Below, one piece after another: positions 49,301 through 63,945 of a DNA stretch of 64,000 bases. The translations under genes were made by a program, and so were the position numbers. The stretch comes from Bimuria novae-zelandiae CBS 107.79. Taxonomy: Eukaryota; Ascomycota; Dothideomycetes; Pleosporales; Didymosphaeriaceae. The notes beneath the pieces were generated by a model. It was not told where the DNA came from. It searched no databases and was given only the letters and a program-made list of their open reading frames with translations. Where the stretch lies: contig ML976713.1 in NCBI GenBank assembly GCA_010015655.1, positions 268,160-332,159 on the forward strand, in the 5' to 3' direction. Numbering within the stretch: position 1 is the stretch's first letter; the number at the start of each line of letters is the position of its first letter.

Positions 49301-52104
49301 CTCTATCGCCATTTTAGACACCTAGCTATTATAAGACTAGCTAGGCTCTTGAAAGATGCTGGTCACAATAACTTTAAAGAAAGAACTCTTAAGCAAATTA
49401 CAAAGTTTTACTATTATTATTAGCTTAATAGCTCTGCGCCGCGCCGCTTTAAGTTCACCCTTAAGGATAACTATTACTTTAACTATAAGATCCTTGTAGA
49501 TATGATGTACTTAAGAAGTAAGCCTACATTACATGTAGTAGATTTAGCAACTTCGTTTTAAGGCGCAAAGTTTCTTAACGCTATTTTAGCTAAGGAGACA
49601 TAGCAGGCACTGCGGATGTTGTGGATTAATACTTATTAAGGACCACCAGACATTCTTACACATAACGCAGGCACGAACTTCGCAAGTGTAGAATTTCGCG
49701 CAGAAGCAAAGATTATAGGAGTCACATGCAAATAAGTACCTACAGAGGCACATTGGTCCGTCGGCAAGATAGAGAGGTATCACGCGCCCCTGCACCGCGC
49801 ATAGGATATACTCTATGCTAAGCTTGCTGGCACTATGTCTAATAAAGCAATTCTTTAGATAGCCATGAAAGCTGTTAATGACACAGCAGGCCCTAACAGT
49901 CTAGTCCCGACTTTACTTGTCTTTGGCGCATACCCACGTATGACTATAGAGTCACCGCTATTACCGTTAATGGTTAAGCGCAGCGAGGCTATTTAAAAAG
50001 CGATAAAAGAACTACGTAAACTTACTACTAAACGCTAGGTTGCAGATGCGTTGAACACCCGTAACGGACCTAATACTGTAGATATGCTTGCGCTCCCGCT
50101 ACAAAGCGAGGTTTTGGTATGGAGAGAAAAGGATGGATGGAATAGCCCGTATAAAATCGCTGCTATAGACGGCTATAACGTCACTGTCGACATGGTTAAT
50201 GGCCCGACAATATTTCGGTCGACAGTTATTAAGCCATACTATAGACTAGACTACCTCTAGAGTGACCTTAATGCGCCGCAGCAGCAGCACGCGTTACCTA
50301 TAGATACGATAGTGCTACTAGTAACGCAACTATATAAAAGAGGCCGCCCACCAGGATTAAGGAACAAGAGGAAGGCAAACGTTTATATTACTAAGAAGGA
50401 AGAGGCCGACCTTAAGCTCGCTATAAAGCTACGCAACGATAGAGTTATTATAACACCTAGCGCACCCTTTAAGGTATCTAATAATTAAGAGATTAGTAAC
50501 CTAGTAGGCCGTAGAGTATTTAAATTTAAATAATATAATTAAGAAGTGCATAGCAGAATCCGCATATTTAAGTCGCGTCTAGTACGAGAAGTTAAAGGAA
50601 AGATAACTAAGCCCTATAAAAAATCCTATCTTGTTATCTAAGGATACCAGGACTATAGTAAGGAGGCTATCTTAACGTAATTTTTAACTATTTAACGCTG
50701 TAGCTAGCGTGTAATTATAGCCCTGGCACCTATGCTTGTATAATATAGGATAAATCTTAAGCTCCGCGACATAACGCAGGCATATCTACAGGCGTAGATA
50801 AATCTTAAGAGAATAATACTGGCACACCTCCCTACTAAGCTAGCACCTAGATATCTAGAGGGCACGCTGCTCCATGTAATTAAGCCACTATATAAAATCG
50901 CGGAAGCAGGAGTCTATTAGTAGATAACGTACTATAGACATTACTATAAGGAACTAGACATATCTACGTTAACATACAACCCATGCTTATTAGTAACAAA
51001 CAGTAACGTAGATAACTTTAGCATAGTTAGTATGTAGACTAATAATACCCTTATGCTTGGAATAGCCACATTCTTAGCGCATAAAGAGAAAATGCTTAAG
51101 AAGGCATAGTTTAGATTAAAGCTAAAGACTATGCTAACACTAGACGCGTAACTGGACTTTAATGGCTACACACTTATAATAGACGCCAGTAATATGGATA
51201 ACTACAAAGCAATCTTGAACCTTAAGCAGAAGGGATAAGGAGAAAAGATTAAGCTTGTAGATATTAATGCTCCTAATCGCGCGTAATAGTACACTAAATA
51301 GTGCGCCTGCGGGGCATACATCGCATTAATATGTTAACTAGAAGCGTTTTTTAACTTATCTATAGTAGCTTAAGCGCAGTAACCTTCTAATAAGGATATT
51401 AAGGCGCTTAATAAGCGCCTTAAATAGCAGATGGAGAATCTCAACCGTGGACTACGCTATATACCTGTTAACCTTATTAACGCTAAGCTAATAGTATTCG
51501 TGGACGGCTCCTTTGCTAATAATAAGGACCTTAGCTTGTAGCTAGGCTTTATACTCATGCTTATTAATAAGTCCACAGATGTTAATAATGCCTTTATAAT
51601 CTGTGGCAATATAATACACTATAGCTTAACAAAGTGCAAACGTGTTACACGAAGCGTACTAGCCTCTAAGATCTATAGCATGGTTAACGGGTTTGACATA
51701 GGCATTGCTATTACTACTACTTTATAGATAATCACAAAGCGCCTTAGTCTGCCCGCAGTTCCCTTGGTTGTTTGTACAGACTCGTACTCCCTATACGAGT
51801 GCCTTGTAAAGCTTGGGATAACTAAGGAAAAGCGCCTTATGATTAACATCATGGCACTGCGCCAGTTATACGAACGCCGCGAGATTACAGAGATCTAATA
51901 AATTAACGGCGAAGACAACCCTGCGGACGCTTTTACAAAAGCATCACCAAACCGCGCCCTAGAACGATTTGTTAATAGTAATAAGGTGATAGTCCGAATT
52001 AAGGGCTAGGTGCAGAGACCTACAATCTCTGCCTAGCGCATTTAAGTTCAGATATTCAGTCCTTTATATGGACAATTAATATCGAGAAAAGAAAAGACTT
52101 CCAG

Positions 52105-52308
52105 TGTTGGATTAACAACCTTAAGGCCTCTGTCGTGTTGCAAAACACTATATGTGTGGAGCGAGCCCTATATGGGACTAGCTTCCATACCCCGCGATGT
52201 ACTTCAATCCTTAGTAGATAGAACGAGAGACAACAAGCATCAATCAACCCAATGTAACTCGTTATCAAGTATTTCCTTTTAGCACTAGTGCAACAAGTCC
52301 TCCCGACA
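52105..52308 (+). repeat. 3' LTR of copia 3
   Basis: 204 bp, TGTTGGATTAAC to CTCCCGACA, preceded by a purine-rich GAGAAAAGAAAAGA tract and followed by the TTAAC duplication. Confidence 0.95.
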
Positions 52309-55300
52309 TTAACCTCCTTAATATAGTAATAGCTACCCTTACCTTAGCTCACGAGATTAAGAACCTTGCGCAGGAAGTCTCTAACTTAAAAAAAAAATAG
52401 TTTTATAAGAGTATAATATCTTTAGCTAACTAGTAGAAGGAACGTACTAGGTATATAATAATAAGCTACTCTACCTACCTTAGTATACTTAAAAAATAAT
52501 AGTGTAAGGACTATATGCTTAGGATGCCTACTAGCTAGTTAAAAAATATAAGAAGTCCTAGTACGCTATTTATATTAAATTATAATAGTTAAGTAGCACG
52601 CACGCGCGGAATATTAATAATATTATAAAGGACTGGCTAAAGTAACTCGTATCCCTAGTAACCTAGACTATTATTAAGTTAGAAAAGACTAATGCAGGAT
52701 ACTTAATAACTACTATAAATACTTTCTAATTTATTAGGTAAAACACAATAAATGGAACGATTAGTATAGGTGCTTTAAAGACACTTGTGAAATCCATGCC
52801 TAGCAGAAATACGTAATCGGATGGTTCTTACGCGGGATGGACCCCTATAACCTAAAGAATAGCACAAGAGTGACTTAGACAGGACACGAGACCCACCTAT
52901 CTATCTAATGGGATAAGTGTCACCCACAGTGCTTAGCGTATCTAAGCCTACAGGAGGAAGCAGCCTCCTCTAAAGACTAATTAAGCTACTACACGCTTAC
53001 AGTGCACGAATGCCTTACTCTAAATTACTCCTAATATAGGATTCTACGAATATACGAATCTAATAAAATTAAAAAAGCCTATAGTGTATACTACTAATAT
53101 TATAAATAGTATAAAGTTAAGAAAATCTCGAAACTAGTTTAGGTTAAAAACTAGATTTAAGAAGCCACGGGCCTGAATAGTAAGCCTAAGGACTTAAAAA
53201 ACCAAGGCATTACTAGGTAACAAGCTATACTAGTAATAGTATAATTATTATAGCTTATTAAGTAGATACTCGCCAAGTTAAGAAATGCTTAATTAAAGAA
53301 ATGCTTAATTAAAGACATTATAATATATAAATATTATATAAAAGTACTTATTAATCTAGGGGCAGACGCGAGTCTAATAGCCCTGAAAGTAATTAAAAAG
53401 TATAATATGCCTGATTATAATAAGGAAATACTATTATAAATAGGACTTATAGATAAGACCTATTTATAAAAATATAGTAATAGTTAGCTACGCCTAGAGA
53501 CGGCGCTAGGTTAATATTAAAGGCTTAAAAAGCTAGCATGTCTTCACTATTACTAAAATAGGAGACATAGACGCTATTATTAGTTATACATAGCTTAAGT
53601 AATATAATATAAAAATAGATTAGCTTATAAGGGCAATTCTACCTAGGAAACTACCCGCGACGACTTAAGCAGAGTCACGATAAAAGGGGAACCCCTAGGA
53701 ACTTTAGGAGAGAAGGGAGAACTAGGCATTTATAATATAAAATATATTAGTTTATAAGGTAAATAGAATCTTATAGTAACACCTAGAATAGGTGTGCGAT
53801 CTATAGGTGTAATTAGCTAAAATAGTTAATAAAAACCCTAGTCTGCTAGTAAAGTACTAAGAATTTATAAACTTAATTAAGAAACATGACGAGACAGTCT
53901 TACCTAAATACTAAAAGTAGGATTATAAAATACTACTAGTAAAAGGAGCTAAGTTACGGCTAGAGCGCTTATAGCCCCTTATATAAAACTAAGAAAGAGA
54001 GTTAAAGGAACTATTTAAAAAAATCTTTATTTTAGAAAATAATAGCCTAGTTAAAGTCCTGCGGCCTTCCTAATACTCTTTATACTTAAAAAGGATAGTA
54101 GGCTATAGCTCTATATAGATTATAGGTAGCTAAACGCCCTAATAGTTAAGAATTAATATTTATTACCCCTAATTATAGAGCTTATAGACTAACTCCGTGA
54201 AGCTAGGTAGTTTACGAAGTTTAATATCTTAGATAGATTCTATTATATATAAATAGTAAGGAGATATAAATAAAAAACCGCATTTTATACGCGATATAGT
54301 CTTTTTAAGTATATAGTTATACTAATAAGGTTAATAAACGCCCTAGCGACCTTTTAGGAACTTATAAACTAAGTTCTATATAAATACTTAGATGTATTCT
54401 ATATGGAATATCTAGATAATATATTAATCTATTTAAACAATTCCTTAGAGGAATATAAAGAGCACGTTTAGAAAGTACTTAAGAAGTTACAGGAGTATAG
54501 ATTACTTCTATACCCTAAAAAGTATAAGTTCCACGTTATAGAAACGGAATATCTAGGATTTATAATATCCTAAGAAGGTGTTAAGATAGATTTAAAAAAA
54601 ATTGCGATAATAGAGGAATAGCCTTTACTAGAATTAGTAAAAGATGTTTAGTCTTTCCTTAGCTTTACTAACTTCTATCGCAAATTTATTAGGAACTACT
54701 CTAAGATAACCACTCTACTAACGGAACTTATAAAGACTAGTAAATAGTAACTAAGCTTTTAAGAAACTAAAGTGCCTGTTCTTAACCGCGCTATTACTAT
54801 AAATGTACTACCTAGAGCGGCAGTATTATATCTACACTAACGTATTAGACTACGCGCTAGGAGCCGTACTCTTATAAAAATATAATAATAAGTAATAGAG
54901 ACTAGTCTTATACTATTTAAAAAAGGTTTTAGGAGTAGACCTTCATTATAAAATCTATAATAAAAAGCTCTTAATAATTATTAACTACTTTAAATAGTAG
55001 GAAGCGTAGCTTAAGGGAGTAAGATATTAGGTAAAAGTCTTTTCTAATTACCTAAACTTTACTTACTTTATAACTACGAAGAAGCTTAATAGAAGGTAGG
55101 CTAAATAGTCTAAATAGTTAGTAAAATATAATATTTAGATTACCTACCTAGCAGAAACAGCTAATAGAGTGGCAAACGCCCTTAGTAGATAATCTAATCT
55201 TATAGAAAAGGAAGACGACATTAACTATAACGCTATTTTTATAAAGTAGAGGATAGAGCACTGCGTTATAATAAGACATAGCTTACGCTCGTGCTAGAAG

Positions 55301-55371
55301 CACGATAAGTAGACCTTACCTATTATAAACCCCTTATAGCTAACTTCTAAAACTATAAAACGCTTACGGAC

Positions 55372-55640
55372 TGTGACGGCCTGGCATGCCGGCAGGACAC
55401 ATGACCTCGCGTGAGAGGCGCGACTGCCTCACGCCTGGGTGCAGCTGCCTTACGCCGGGGCGTAGCTGCCCACGCACCTAGTGTAGCTATCTCGAATAGA
55501 TAGATGTTCCGTGCCGAGCGGTAGCGCATAAAAGCGCCGCAGGCCTGTGTACCTACAGTCTCCTCATCTTAGTGTAGCTAAAATAGAGCTAACCTACCTT
55601 ATCTACTCTCTTAATGCAGGAGCCTGTGCCTATCCTTATA
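55372..55640 (+). repeat. 5' LTR of gypsy C
   Basis: 269 bp, TGTGACGGCCTGGCATGCC to TATCCTTATA. Relatively GC-rich; differences from the 3' LTR are transitions where I compared them, in both directions. Confidence 0.93.
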
Positions 55641-58600
55641 TTACACTAAGATCTCTTTACTTAGCTAAAGATAGTAATAAAATATTAAGTTAAACTACTC
55701 GATCTGCCTGCGCGCACGACTTAATAACAACTACTTTAGAGAATTTATTACATAACTACGCTAAGCTATTAGTTTATTATAAAATATAATTACTCGCAAC
55801 GAGAGGTTTTAATACTACTAAGTAACATACTACTTAAAGGGAGTTAAAGAACGTAGTTTAAAAACAGCACGCTGTAGCTAGCTAAGAGAGCTAATTAGCC
55901 TATCGCCCTTTACTTAATAAATATGTTATACAGGCAACCTACTACTTACGTAAAGAGGGCTATAAGAGCCCTAGCCTTTATAAGAGAGGAACCTATTCCT
56001 ACTAACTATCTTAAGCACTACCTGCTCGCCTTTTCCCTACTAAAAAACTAATAACTAGCTACTCTACCCACAGTATTAATAAAATAGCACTAAAACACCT
56101 ATTTATAGCGTTAGTCTTAAAAAAGGAGATGCTGGGCAGCGCGTACGACCTATCTAAGCCCTTTATCTACTAAGAACACGAAATCCAGAGCTACGGCTCT
56201 ATTACTAAGGAAAACCATAATTAAGACACTTCCCTAAAACTTGCTCGTATCTAGTAAGGTATTAATAAGGACCTCTTGTAACCTTCCTAGCTACTTACGT
56301 TTATTAGTAATAACCTAATTACTGCGACGCTAGAGGCCGTAATTAAGCATTTTAGGCAGGAACTAGTAAAAATTACTATAGAGCTAGTTAGCTAGCTACT
56401 TCTTCGTAGTGTAGAGCGATAATAACTATATATATACCGCCAGATCGCTACTAATGCCTTAGCTAAAGGCGAAGGGCTATATAGAGCCCTTGTTTAAGCG
56501 CAGTAAAAGATAGACAGGTTAAAAGCCTAACTTGCTAAACAGGCTATAGCAGGCTCTACCCCTAATACACTAGTAACTTAATCTTGTATAACTAAATTCT
56601 AAATCCTCCCTTAGACCCTAAGCTAGAGCGTCCCCTCCGCTAACAACCTGCCAAGCTCTAAGTCTAGCGAGCCTAATAACTTATGTTTTTTACGCTTATT
56701 ACTATTTAAGCCTGTTACTTGTCTATATATACGCTTTTTAGGCGTAAGCTAGCGCTTAGTTAAGTTCCTAGACCTTCTACTGCTCTTAGACGGCAAGACA
56801 ACTACGACCTTTAAGCACTAGAGGGCCTATATAGAGAACAAACTTTAGTCTAACCGCGATTAGTTTATAGGAGAGACATTAGAGGATACCTAAAAGCGTA
56901 TTATAGTATATATAACTACACGCACAGAGGATCCCGCCCGTAATTAACTTATAACTTTAATTAGAGCTCTACGAGACGGTGGCGAACGCATTAATAGTAA
57001 ATTTATAATAAATATAATAGAATAAGCTTTTAGCGACCTACACAAGAAGAAGAAGATCTATTAGGCATTTATCTAACTACGCCTCCGCTCTATAGCTAAG
57101 TTTACTAGCTTCTAAGTAAACTTCTTCCGCCTTGCGACGCAGCGCAAGCTACCTACTAACTAATAAGTTAAAGAGTTCTATAAGAAGCTTATATATTAAC
57201 TCTGTATAAATATAGGCTATAACATTTATCGCTTTAAAAATAATTACTCTAAGTTTATTAACATCGCCCGCGACCTTGCACGAGAGGTAGTAATTATAGA
57301 CTCCTAGGTTATAGCGCGCGCCAAATAAAAATCTCGAAAGAAGGCTACTTCTACCTTAGCCACTAAGTCTCGCAAGTACGCTTTAATACTAGCGTAGCCC
57401 CTTACTCGCATATAGCTAACGCGCGCCGCCACTATAGCTCTAGGTAGCTAGCTTACCTACTACTATTATAAAAAGTTAGGATATATTACTTAAGACTACC
57501 TAAATAGCCCTGTTAATTAGAAAGCGTTAGAGGCCAGCAATTTAGCACCGCAAGCTAATAAAGAGGTATATTATAAGACTAAGGACAAAAGCTTCCTCTC
57601 TTCTAACGAGGAATTAGGAAAAGTATTACTCTAGGGGAAGTCTCCTTCCTAGAGAATCCTATAGGAGCTGCTAGCATACGAGACCTCTTATTTAGTAGAA
57701 GTGCTTTTACTCTGCCCTACCACATCTTAATAAACGGGCTAGTAATTAGGTTAAAGGCTCTTATTAATACAGGCGTAGGTAGCTACGTCTTAGTCTACCT
57801 TAAACACCTCTACATAATTAAGAAGGGACTTAAGGCATTTATTAAAAGCATAGAAGCTATTTCCCTGGCTAGATATAATAGTTAACTAAACAGGCAGGTG
57901 AATAAGCACTTCTAGGCTAACCTAGTGCTAAATAGCTATCGCCTTACTACTTACTTTATACCCTGCAACACTAGCCGCCACGATTTTATAGTTAGCCGCA
58001 AGCTTCTCGAGGAAGCTAATGTCTAGATTAACTATAAGTAGTAGATACTTAAGTGGCTAGATATAACACAGATTAACTATAAACAAGATATTATTATCCT
58101 AACGCGGGGCATAGCTACAGGAATTAATCCTAAGCATTAGGCAGATGCTAACTAACGTGATAAGCTTATAGACGTGGCTATTATATAGCATATCTATCGC
58201 TTATCGCAGTAATCCCCTCAGCGTTATACCTACTAAAAGAACCTAGCGAAGATAGAGGAGCAGCTCCGCTACTAAGCGCTATTATTACAAAAGTAGTAGC
58301 TAACTTGCCCTAAACCTGTCTCTCGCGAGGACCTTGCTGAGGCAGGCCTTAAGATTAATATTATAAAAGCTATAGTATTTATAATTAATACGCGTTAGAA
58401 AGAGATAGTTATTAGCTATATTAGTGTTTACAAAGTAGAGAAGCTAATCTAAGACTATAAGGAGGAGCTAGGCCAGATAGACCCGCTAGACCTAGATAAA
58501 GAACTCTGCTAGCTTCTTATAGAGAAGTTACTGTTCCTAGGCTATGCAGGCGCTACCCTAGCTTACTTCTTAAAAAAGGACTCTAACGTACTACCTTTAT

Positions 58601-61600
58601 ACCGTAATAGCGTTAATTACAACATTAAGCTAACTGCGGATAATACACTAATATTAAGCCTACTATATAGCATGTCTCTAGAGTAGTTATAGCTTATTAA
58701 GGATTACCTAAACAACCACCTCTAACGCGGCGTTATTACTTATAGTAACGCGCCCTACGCCTCACTAGTACTATTTACTAAGAAGCCTAAAGGGGGGTAG
58801 TAATTTTATATTAATTATTACAAGCTTAACGCTATTATAAAGAAAGATGTCTATCCTATCCTACTTATCTAAGAGACCCTTACAAGGCTCGCCCGTGCTA
58901 AGATATTTACTAAGCTAGACGTACGGTAGGCCTTTTATCGCATTTGACTAGATAAGGAAGCAGAGGACCTAACCATGTTTCGTACACGCTATAGTAACTA
59001 TAAGTATTATGTACTCTTATTTAGTCTCTATAATAGACCTGCCACCTTCTAGTAATATATTAATAGGGTACTATATAGCCTACTTAACGACTTTTGCATA
59101 GCATATCTAGATAATATCCTTATCTACTTAGAGGATCTACTACACCATGAGGAGCATGTTGCGCAGGTGCTTAAACAACTCCGCAACGCTGGTTTGCAAG
59201 TAGATATTAAGAAGAGTAAGTTTGCAGTAACTAGGACAAAGTTCCTTAGCCTTATTATTAGCACTTAAGGTATTTAGAAGGACCTAGAGAAGATTGCTAC
59301 TATACAGGACTAGCCTATGCTTACATTAGTTAAAAGCATATAGTTATTTTTAGGCTTCTGTAACTTCTATTAAACCTTCCTTAAGGACTATAGACGCATT
59401 ATTAGACTACTTATAAAGCTCCTTAAGAAGGGCGCCTAGCATGCCTTTAAAGAGCGAGAGCTTATAGCCTTTTAGCAAGTTAAAGACCTTATGCTATTAG
59501 ATAACGTACTTGCTTATTACTCTCCCTATCGCGTTACACGCATGGAAATAAACGTAAGCGATAGTATTGTTGCTGGCGTACTCTCTTAGCTACAGGACGA
59601 CGGACTCTAGCGACCTGTAGCCTTTTATTCTAAGATAATAAGCGACCCGCAGATGAACTACGATATATATAATAAAGAGATACTAGCCATAATCTATAGC
59701 CTTAAAGAATAGAGATCTTAGCTTATTAGTCTATAGATAACTAAGCCCTTTAGCGCTATTACTAACTATTAAGCGCTAGAGTACTTCTTTATTAAGCGCA
59801 AGCTCACTCCTTAATAGATACGCTAGGCTATAATAGTAGCTAATTTAACCTAAAGCTTACCTACTAACTAGGCACTACTAACGTGGTGGCTAACGCGCTA
59901 TTACGTAAGCAGGAAGAACTATAGACTTAAAAAGAGAATAATAAGGTAGCTTGCATAAGGGTCTTCTTATAGGCTAAGTAGCTAGACGTTAATATAGTGT
60001 AAGAAGCTATAACCTAACTTGCTAACCTAGCTACTTAAGGATTATAAGGCCAAGAGCTTAAAATTACTATAATAGACACCTTTCTAGCCTCTCCCTCTAT
60101 AGAGGATCCTCATACCCTCGTCGATTAGGTAATTAAGGTGAACCGGAATCACGATAGCCTACAAAAGCTACAGGAAAAAAGCTCTATCTAATAACTAAGG
60201 ACTATAGAAGCTAAATAATTAAGATCTACTCTTATATAAAGATTAGTTAGTTATCCTAGCAGTTAACTTCCTACGCACCTACTTAATCTAAGCCACTTAT
60301 GCTACGTAGCTTACTACTTACCTTGGAAAAAGGAAGATAGCGAAGCTACTTAGAGATTAGTACTATTGGCTAAATCTAGCGAAGGATGTGGACACCTATG
60401 TCGCCGCCTGTAAGGCTTATTAATAGAGTTATACGCCCTGCGACCACACCCTAGGACTACTTAAGCTACTACTAATACTAAAGCAAGCATGGCAGGACGT
60501 TTTAATAAACTTTAAGTTATTCCTACCTAATAAGAAAGGGTACGATAACGCCTTTGTTATAGTTAACTACCTAAGCAAGCGCTGCTTCTCACTACCTTGC
60601 TATAAGATAACTACGGCGGAATAGGCTGTAGATATGTACTATCGCTACATCTGGCGCGTGTACGGCCTACCCAAGTCTATCGTCTCTAATCGAGGCCCGC
60701 AGTTTATCTCAGCATTTATAAACAAGCTATGCTAACTTGTAGGCGTTAAGCAAAAGCTCTCAACAGCTTATTATCTTTAGACTAATAGCAACACAGAAAT
60801 TATAAACTAGTACCTTAACTAGCGCCTTTGCCTATTTATTAACTACTACTAGGATAACTAGTCTAACCTACTGCCCTGCATAGACTGGGCTCAGGCTATA
60901 CTGCCTCATGAGACTACAGACCTCTCGCCGTATAAGATCGAGTTCGGACATCAGCCTACACACTACTAGGACTGGGAAGAGCGGATAAAGACCTCGCCCA
61001 TAGCCCGTGAGTAGATGTCCCGAGAGGAAGCGCAGAACTACGCAAAGGTTTAATATAACGCTATAAAGCAGGCTATAAAGATAGCTTAGAGAGGGATTAT
61101 TTATGCCCAGGAGCAACAAGCACGTTAAGTAAATAAAAAGTAACGTAAGCTAGATTTTAGAGTAGGCGATTAAGTCTATATTACGCTAAGAGGCTTTATA
61201 ACTAATTAGCCTAGTTAGAAGCTTGACTAGCAGATATACGGGCCCTACCTAATTATTGCTATAAAAGAATACTCCTACTAAGTTAAGCTTCCGCCGTACA
61301 TGCACATGCACAATGTCTTCTATATAGACTACTTATAGAAAGCCGCTATAGACACACTGCCAGGTTAGATAGAGCTAGAAGAAGAGCTAATAGAGGTTAA
61401 CGGCAACCTAGAATAGCAAGTAGAGGAGATCCTTAATAGCTACATCTACTAAGGACGTTTATAATACAAAGTCTCCTAGACTGCCTATAATCTTAACCCT
61501 ACCTAGTACAACGCCCGAGGCTTTGTTAGGGCACTATATAAGGTAAAGGAGTATTATAACGCATATCTAGACAAAGCAGGGCCGCTACTATAACTAGATA

Positions 61601-61744
61601 TCTAGCTACGAGCGTATAAGTCCAGCACCTATCTAGAGATAATAGAGGAAGATAACAAAGCTACAGTTATACTAGCACAAGGCAAGACACGAAGGAGGTA
61701 ACACGACGGACTTAGAGGACTACGCCCACCTTAGAGGGGGGTAA

Positions 61745-62013
61745 TATAATAGCCTAGCATGCTGGCAGGACACATAACCTTGCGTGAGAGGCGCAACTGC
61801 CTCACGCCTAGGTGCAGCTGCCTTACGCCTGGGTGTAGCTGCCCACGCACCCAGTGTAGCTATCTTAGATAGGTAGATGTTCCGTGCCGAGCGGCAGCGC
61901 ATAAAAGCGCCGCAGGCCTGTGTACCTATAGTCTCCTCATCTTAGTGTAGCTGAAATAGAGCCAACCTACCTCATCTACTCTCTTGATGCAGGAGCCTGT
62001 GCCCGTCCTCACA
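61745..62013 (+). repeat. 3' LTR of gypsy C
   Basis: 269 bp, TATAATAGCCTAGCATGC to CGTCCTCACA; preceded by GGAGGGGGG-like purines (61733-61742). Its first bases are the TGTGACG end altered by C-to-T and G-to-A changes. Confidence 0.93.
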
Positions 62014-63945
62014 CGGGCAAAGATTAACACGTAAATAATCTAAACTAGACTTTAAAATTATCTACGCGTAATTACAGAAATAGAGTATAAATAAGTAACT
62101 AAGTAGTACTATTATTAGTTAAAAAGCTACACGAAGATAAGAAATAGGAATACCTGAGAATTATAAAAATAACGCGCTAAGTTATAAATAAATACGCTAT
62201 CCCTAAGCTATAGTAGATAGTATAGAAGGTACTAGGCAACTATTTAGCATTTTATTAAATAAGCCTAAAAGATATAAGCCCTATAGTCTTTTATAACTAT
62301 TATAGCTACCCCTAAGACTATAGTCTAGTATAATTATAAATTTTATTATAAAGCTCCTAGCATTGCTAGCACTAGGGAATATATATCCCTATAATTTTAT
62401 CTTAGTTATAGTCTATAAAATAACTAAGGAATTAATATTTATACTAATTAGGGAAGCTATGTTAGTAGAAGAACTAGCCTATATAGTAAAATAAAAACTT
62501 ATATCTTAGGTTAGACAACTAGATAAGTTTATTACTAATAGAGCTAAGATATTTACATCTTTGTATTAGACTACGTTTACCGCTACACTAGGTATTAAGC
62601 ACAAGCTCACGATGAGCTTCTACTTAAAGATAGATAGATAAATAGAGTAAGCTAACTAATTACTAGAACAATATCTTTAGATATATGTAAATAAGCTATA
62701 AAATAATTAGGTTACGCTACTACTAATAGCTTAACTAGCATATAATAGCGTAAGATTAGCGACTACAGGGTACTGGCCATACTACGCTAATCACAGATAT
62801 GAGCTAGTAGCTTACTAAAACCCGTTAGATATCGAAAGCATTGCGAAAAATATAGCAAAAAAAAGCAGAATTTATAAAGAACTTATATAAAATTCTACGC
62901 AAAAACATCGCGTAATAAAATATATAAATAGCAAAGAATGTAAATAAAAAAAGGATTAAGGGACTAATTTGTAAAAAAAGAGATAGAGTTCTCCTCTCAT
63001 AAATTTTTTTTATGATAATATAGCTAATTAAAATATTAAATAACCTTTTAAAAAGATATTTAAAATTTAAGAAGCTATACGCCTAGTAAATTTTAAACTA
63101 TAATTATCTATAGATACACGTATACACCTAGTCTTCTATAAATTATTATTAGAACTAGCACTACTAGATACTAAACTAGAATTACACCAAGAGCTTAAGG
63201 ACAAGGAGTATAAGGTTAATGCTATTAAAAATCTATAAAAAGTTAGACGTTAGCACAAGTATCTAGTAAAATAAAAAGATTAGCTAGAAAGCTATAATAC
63301 GTAGAAACTAATAAAAAACCTTACTAATTATAATACCGCCTTAAAAAATTCTACAAGGAACACCTAACAAAGCCTAAAAGGCTAAAGGTTTAAAATTACT
63401 AGAATTAAAGAGTAGGGAACAAGTAGCCTAGTTAAGAGTAATAGTACTAGGTATAAGCCTACCCTCTAATTACGTAATATTTTAACCTAGCTCCTTAAGA
63501 CCCTTAAGACATTTAATCTTTTTAATAAATTTTATTAAATTAGTAAGGGGCTTCCCCTTACGTTCTTTTTGTAAATATTTTTATTTTAATAGTCTTTTTC
63601 TTTTCGTGTAAGTAGCCTATAGGGCTACTATAGCTACTTTTTTTTTAATAATAGCTACCTCCTCTAAGTGCTTAAGCTAGTTTATCTTAAAGTTAATATA
63701 AAAAAAATTAAAAACCACGGGTTCTAACAGCTCGCACTTAGTAATACTATTTTTATAATAATTACTATACTAAATCTTAAAAAAAAATAGTTTATAGGTT
63801 AAGCCCTTTTTTGCATAGTATTTACAGAACATTATAGCAGTCTAGCTAATTAAGTTTATATAATCTCTAATAGAATAATAATAAAAGATACTTTAAGAGG
63901 ACATTAACTACTGCATAAGGACATGTAGAGGAAGGAGGGGGATAG

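Larger units (their letters stand above)
46193..52308 (+). mobile_element. Ty1/copia retrotransposon 3, inserted in gypsy B
   Basis: 6116 bp, two 204 bp LTRs, target duplication TTAAC (46188-46192 and 52309-52313). RIP is milder, so order is clear on the plus strand. Gag runs from about 46700, with a zinc knuckle KKCFVC*KEGC near 48515. A protease (NTGAANVSIVGKEQYLAL from about 48915, then TPFLLCLADMDRLKVYF) lies in the open stretch to 49227. Integrase contains VVDLATSF near 49540, HNAGTNFASVEF near 49660 and AHWSVGKIERYH near 49750. Reverse transcriptase follows, with ALAPMLV near 50720 and a TNNTLMLG motif near 51040 where relatives have QTDDTL. RNase H contains VFVDGSFANNKD near 51490 and ends GEDNPADAFTKASP near 51910. 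Stop codons interrupt every domain. Confidence 0.92.
55372..62013 (+). mobile_element. Ty3/gypsy chromodomain retrotransposon C, inserted in gypsy B
   Basis: 6642 bp with 269 bp LTRs; flanks CGGAC (55367-55371) and CGGGC (62014-62018) are a target duplication differing by one transition. On the plus strand: Gag with a zinc-knuckle remnant YYYYKKLGYIT near 57460; protease ALINTGVGSYVL near 57760; RT with FTKLDVR near 58905 and AYLDNILIYLEDLLHHEEHV near 59100; RNase H with PVAFYSKIISDPQMNYDIYN near 59620; integrase from about 60280 to 61000; and a C-terminal chromodomain-like stretch (NARGFVRALYKVKEYYNAY near 61510). Chromodomains direct integration to heterochromatin in known chromoviruses. 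RIP is lighter than in A and B, and several 30-60 codon stretches are open, but stops remain in every domain. Confidence 0.92.
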
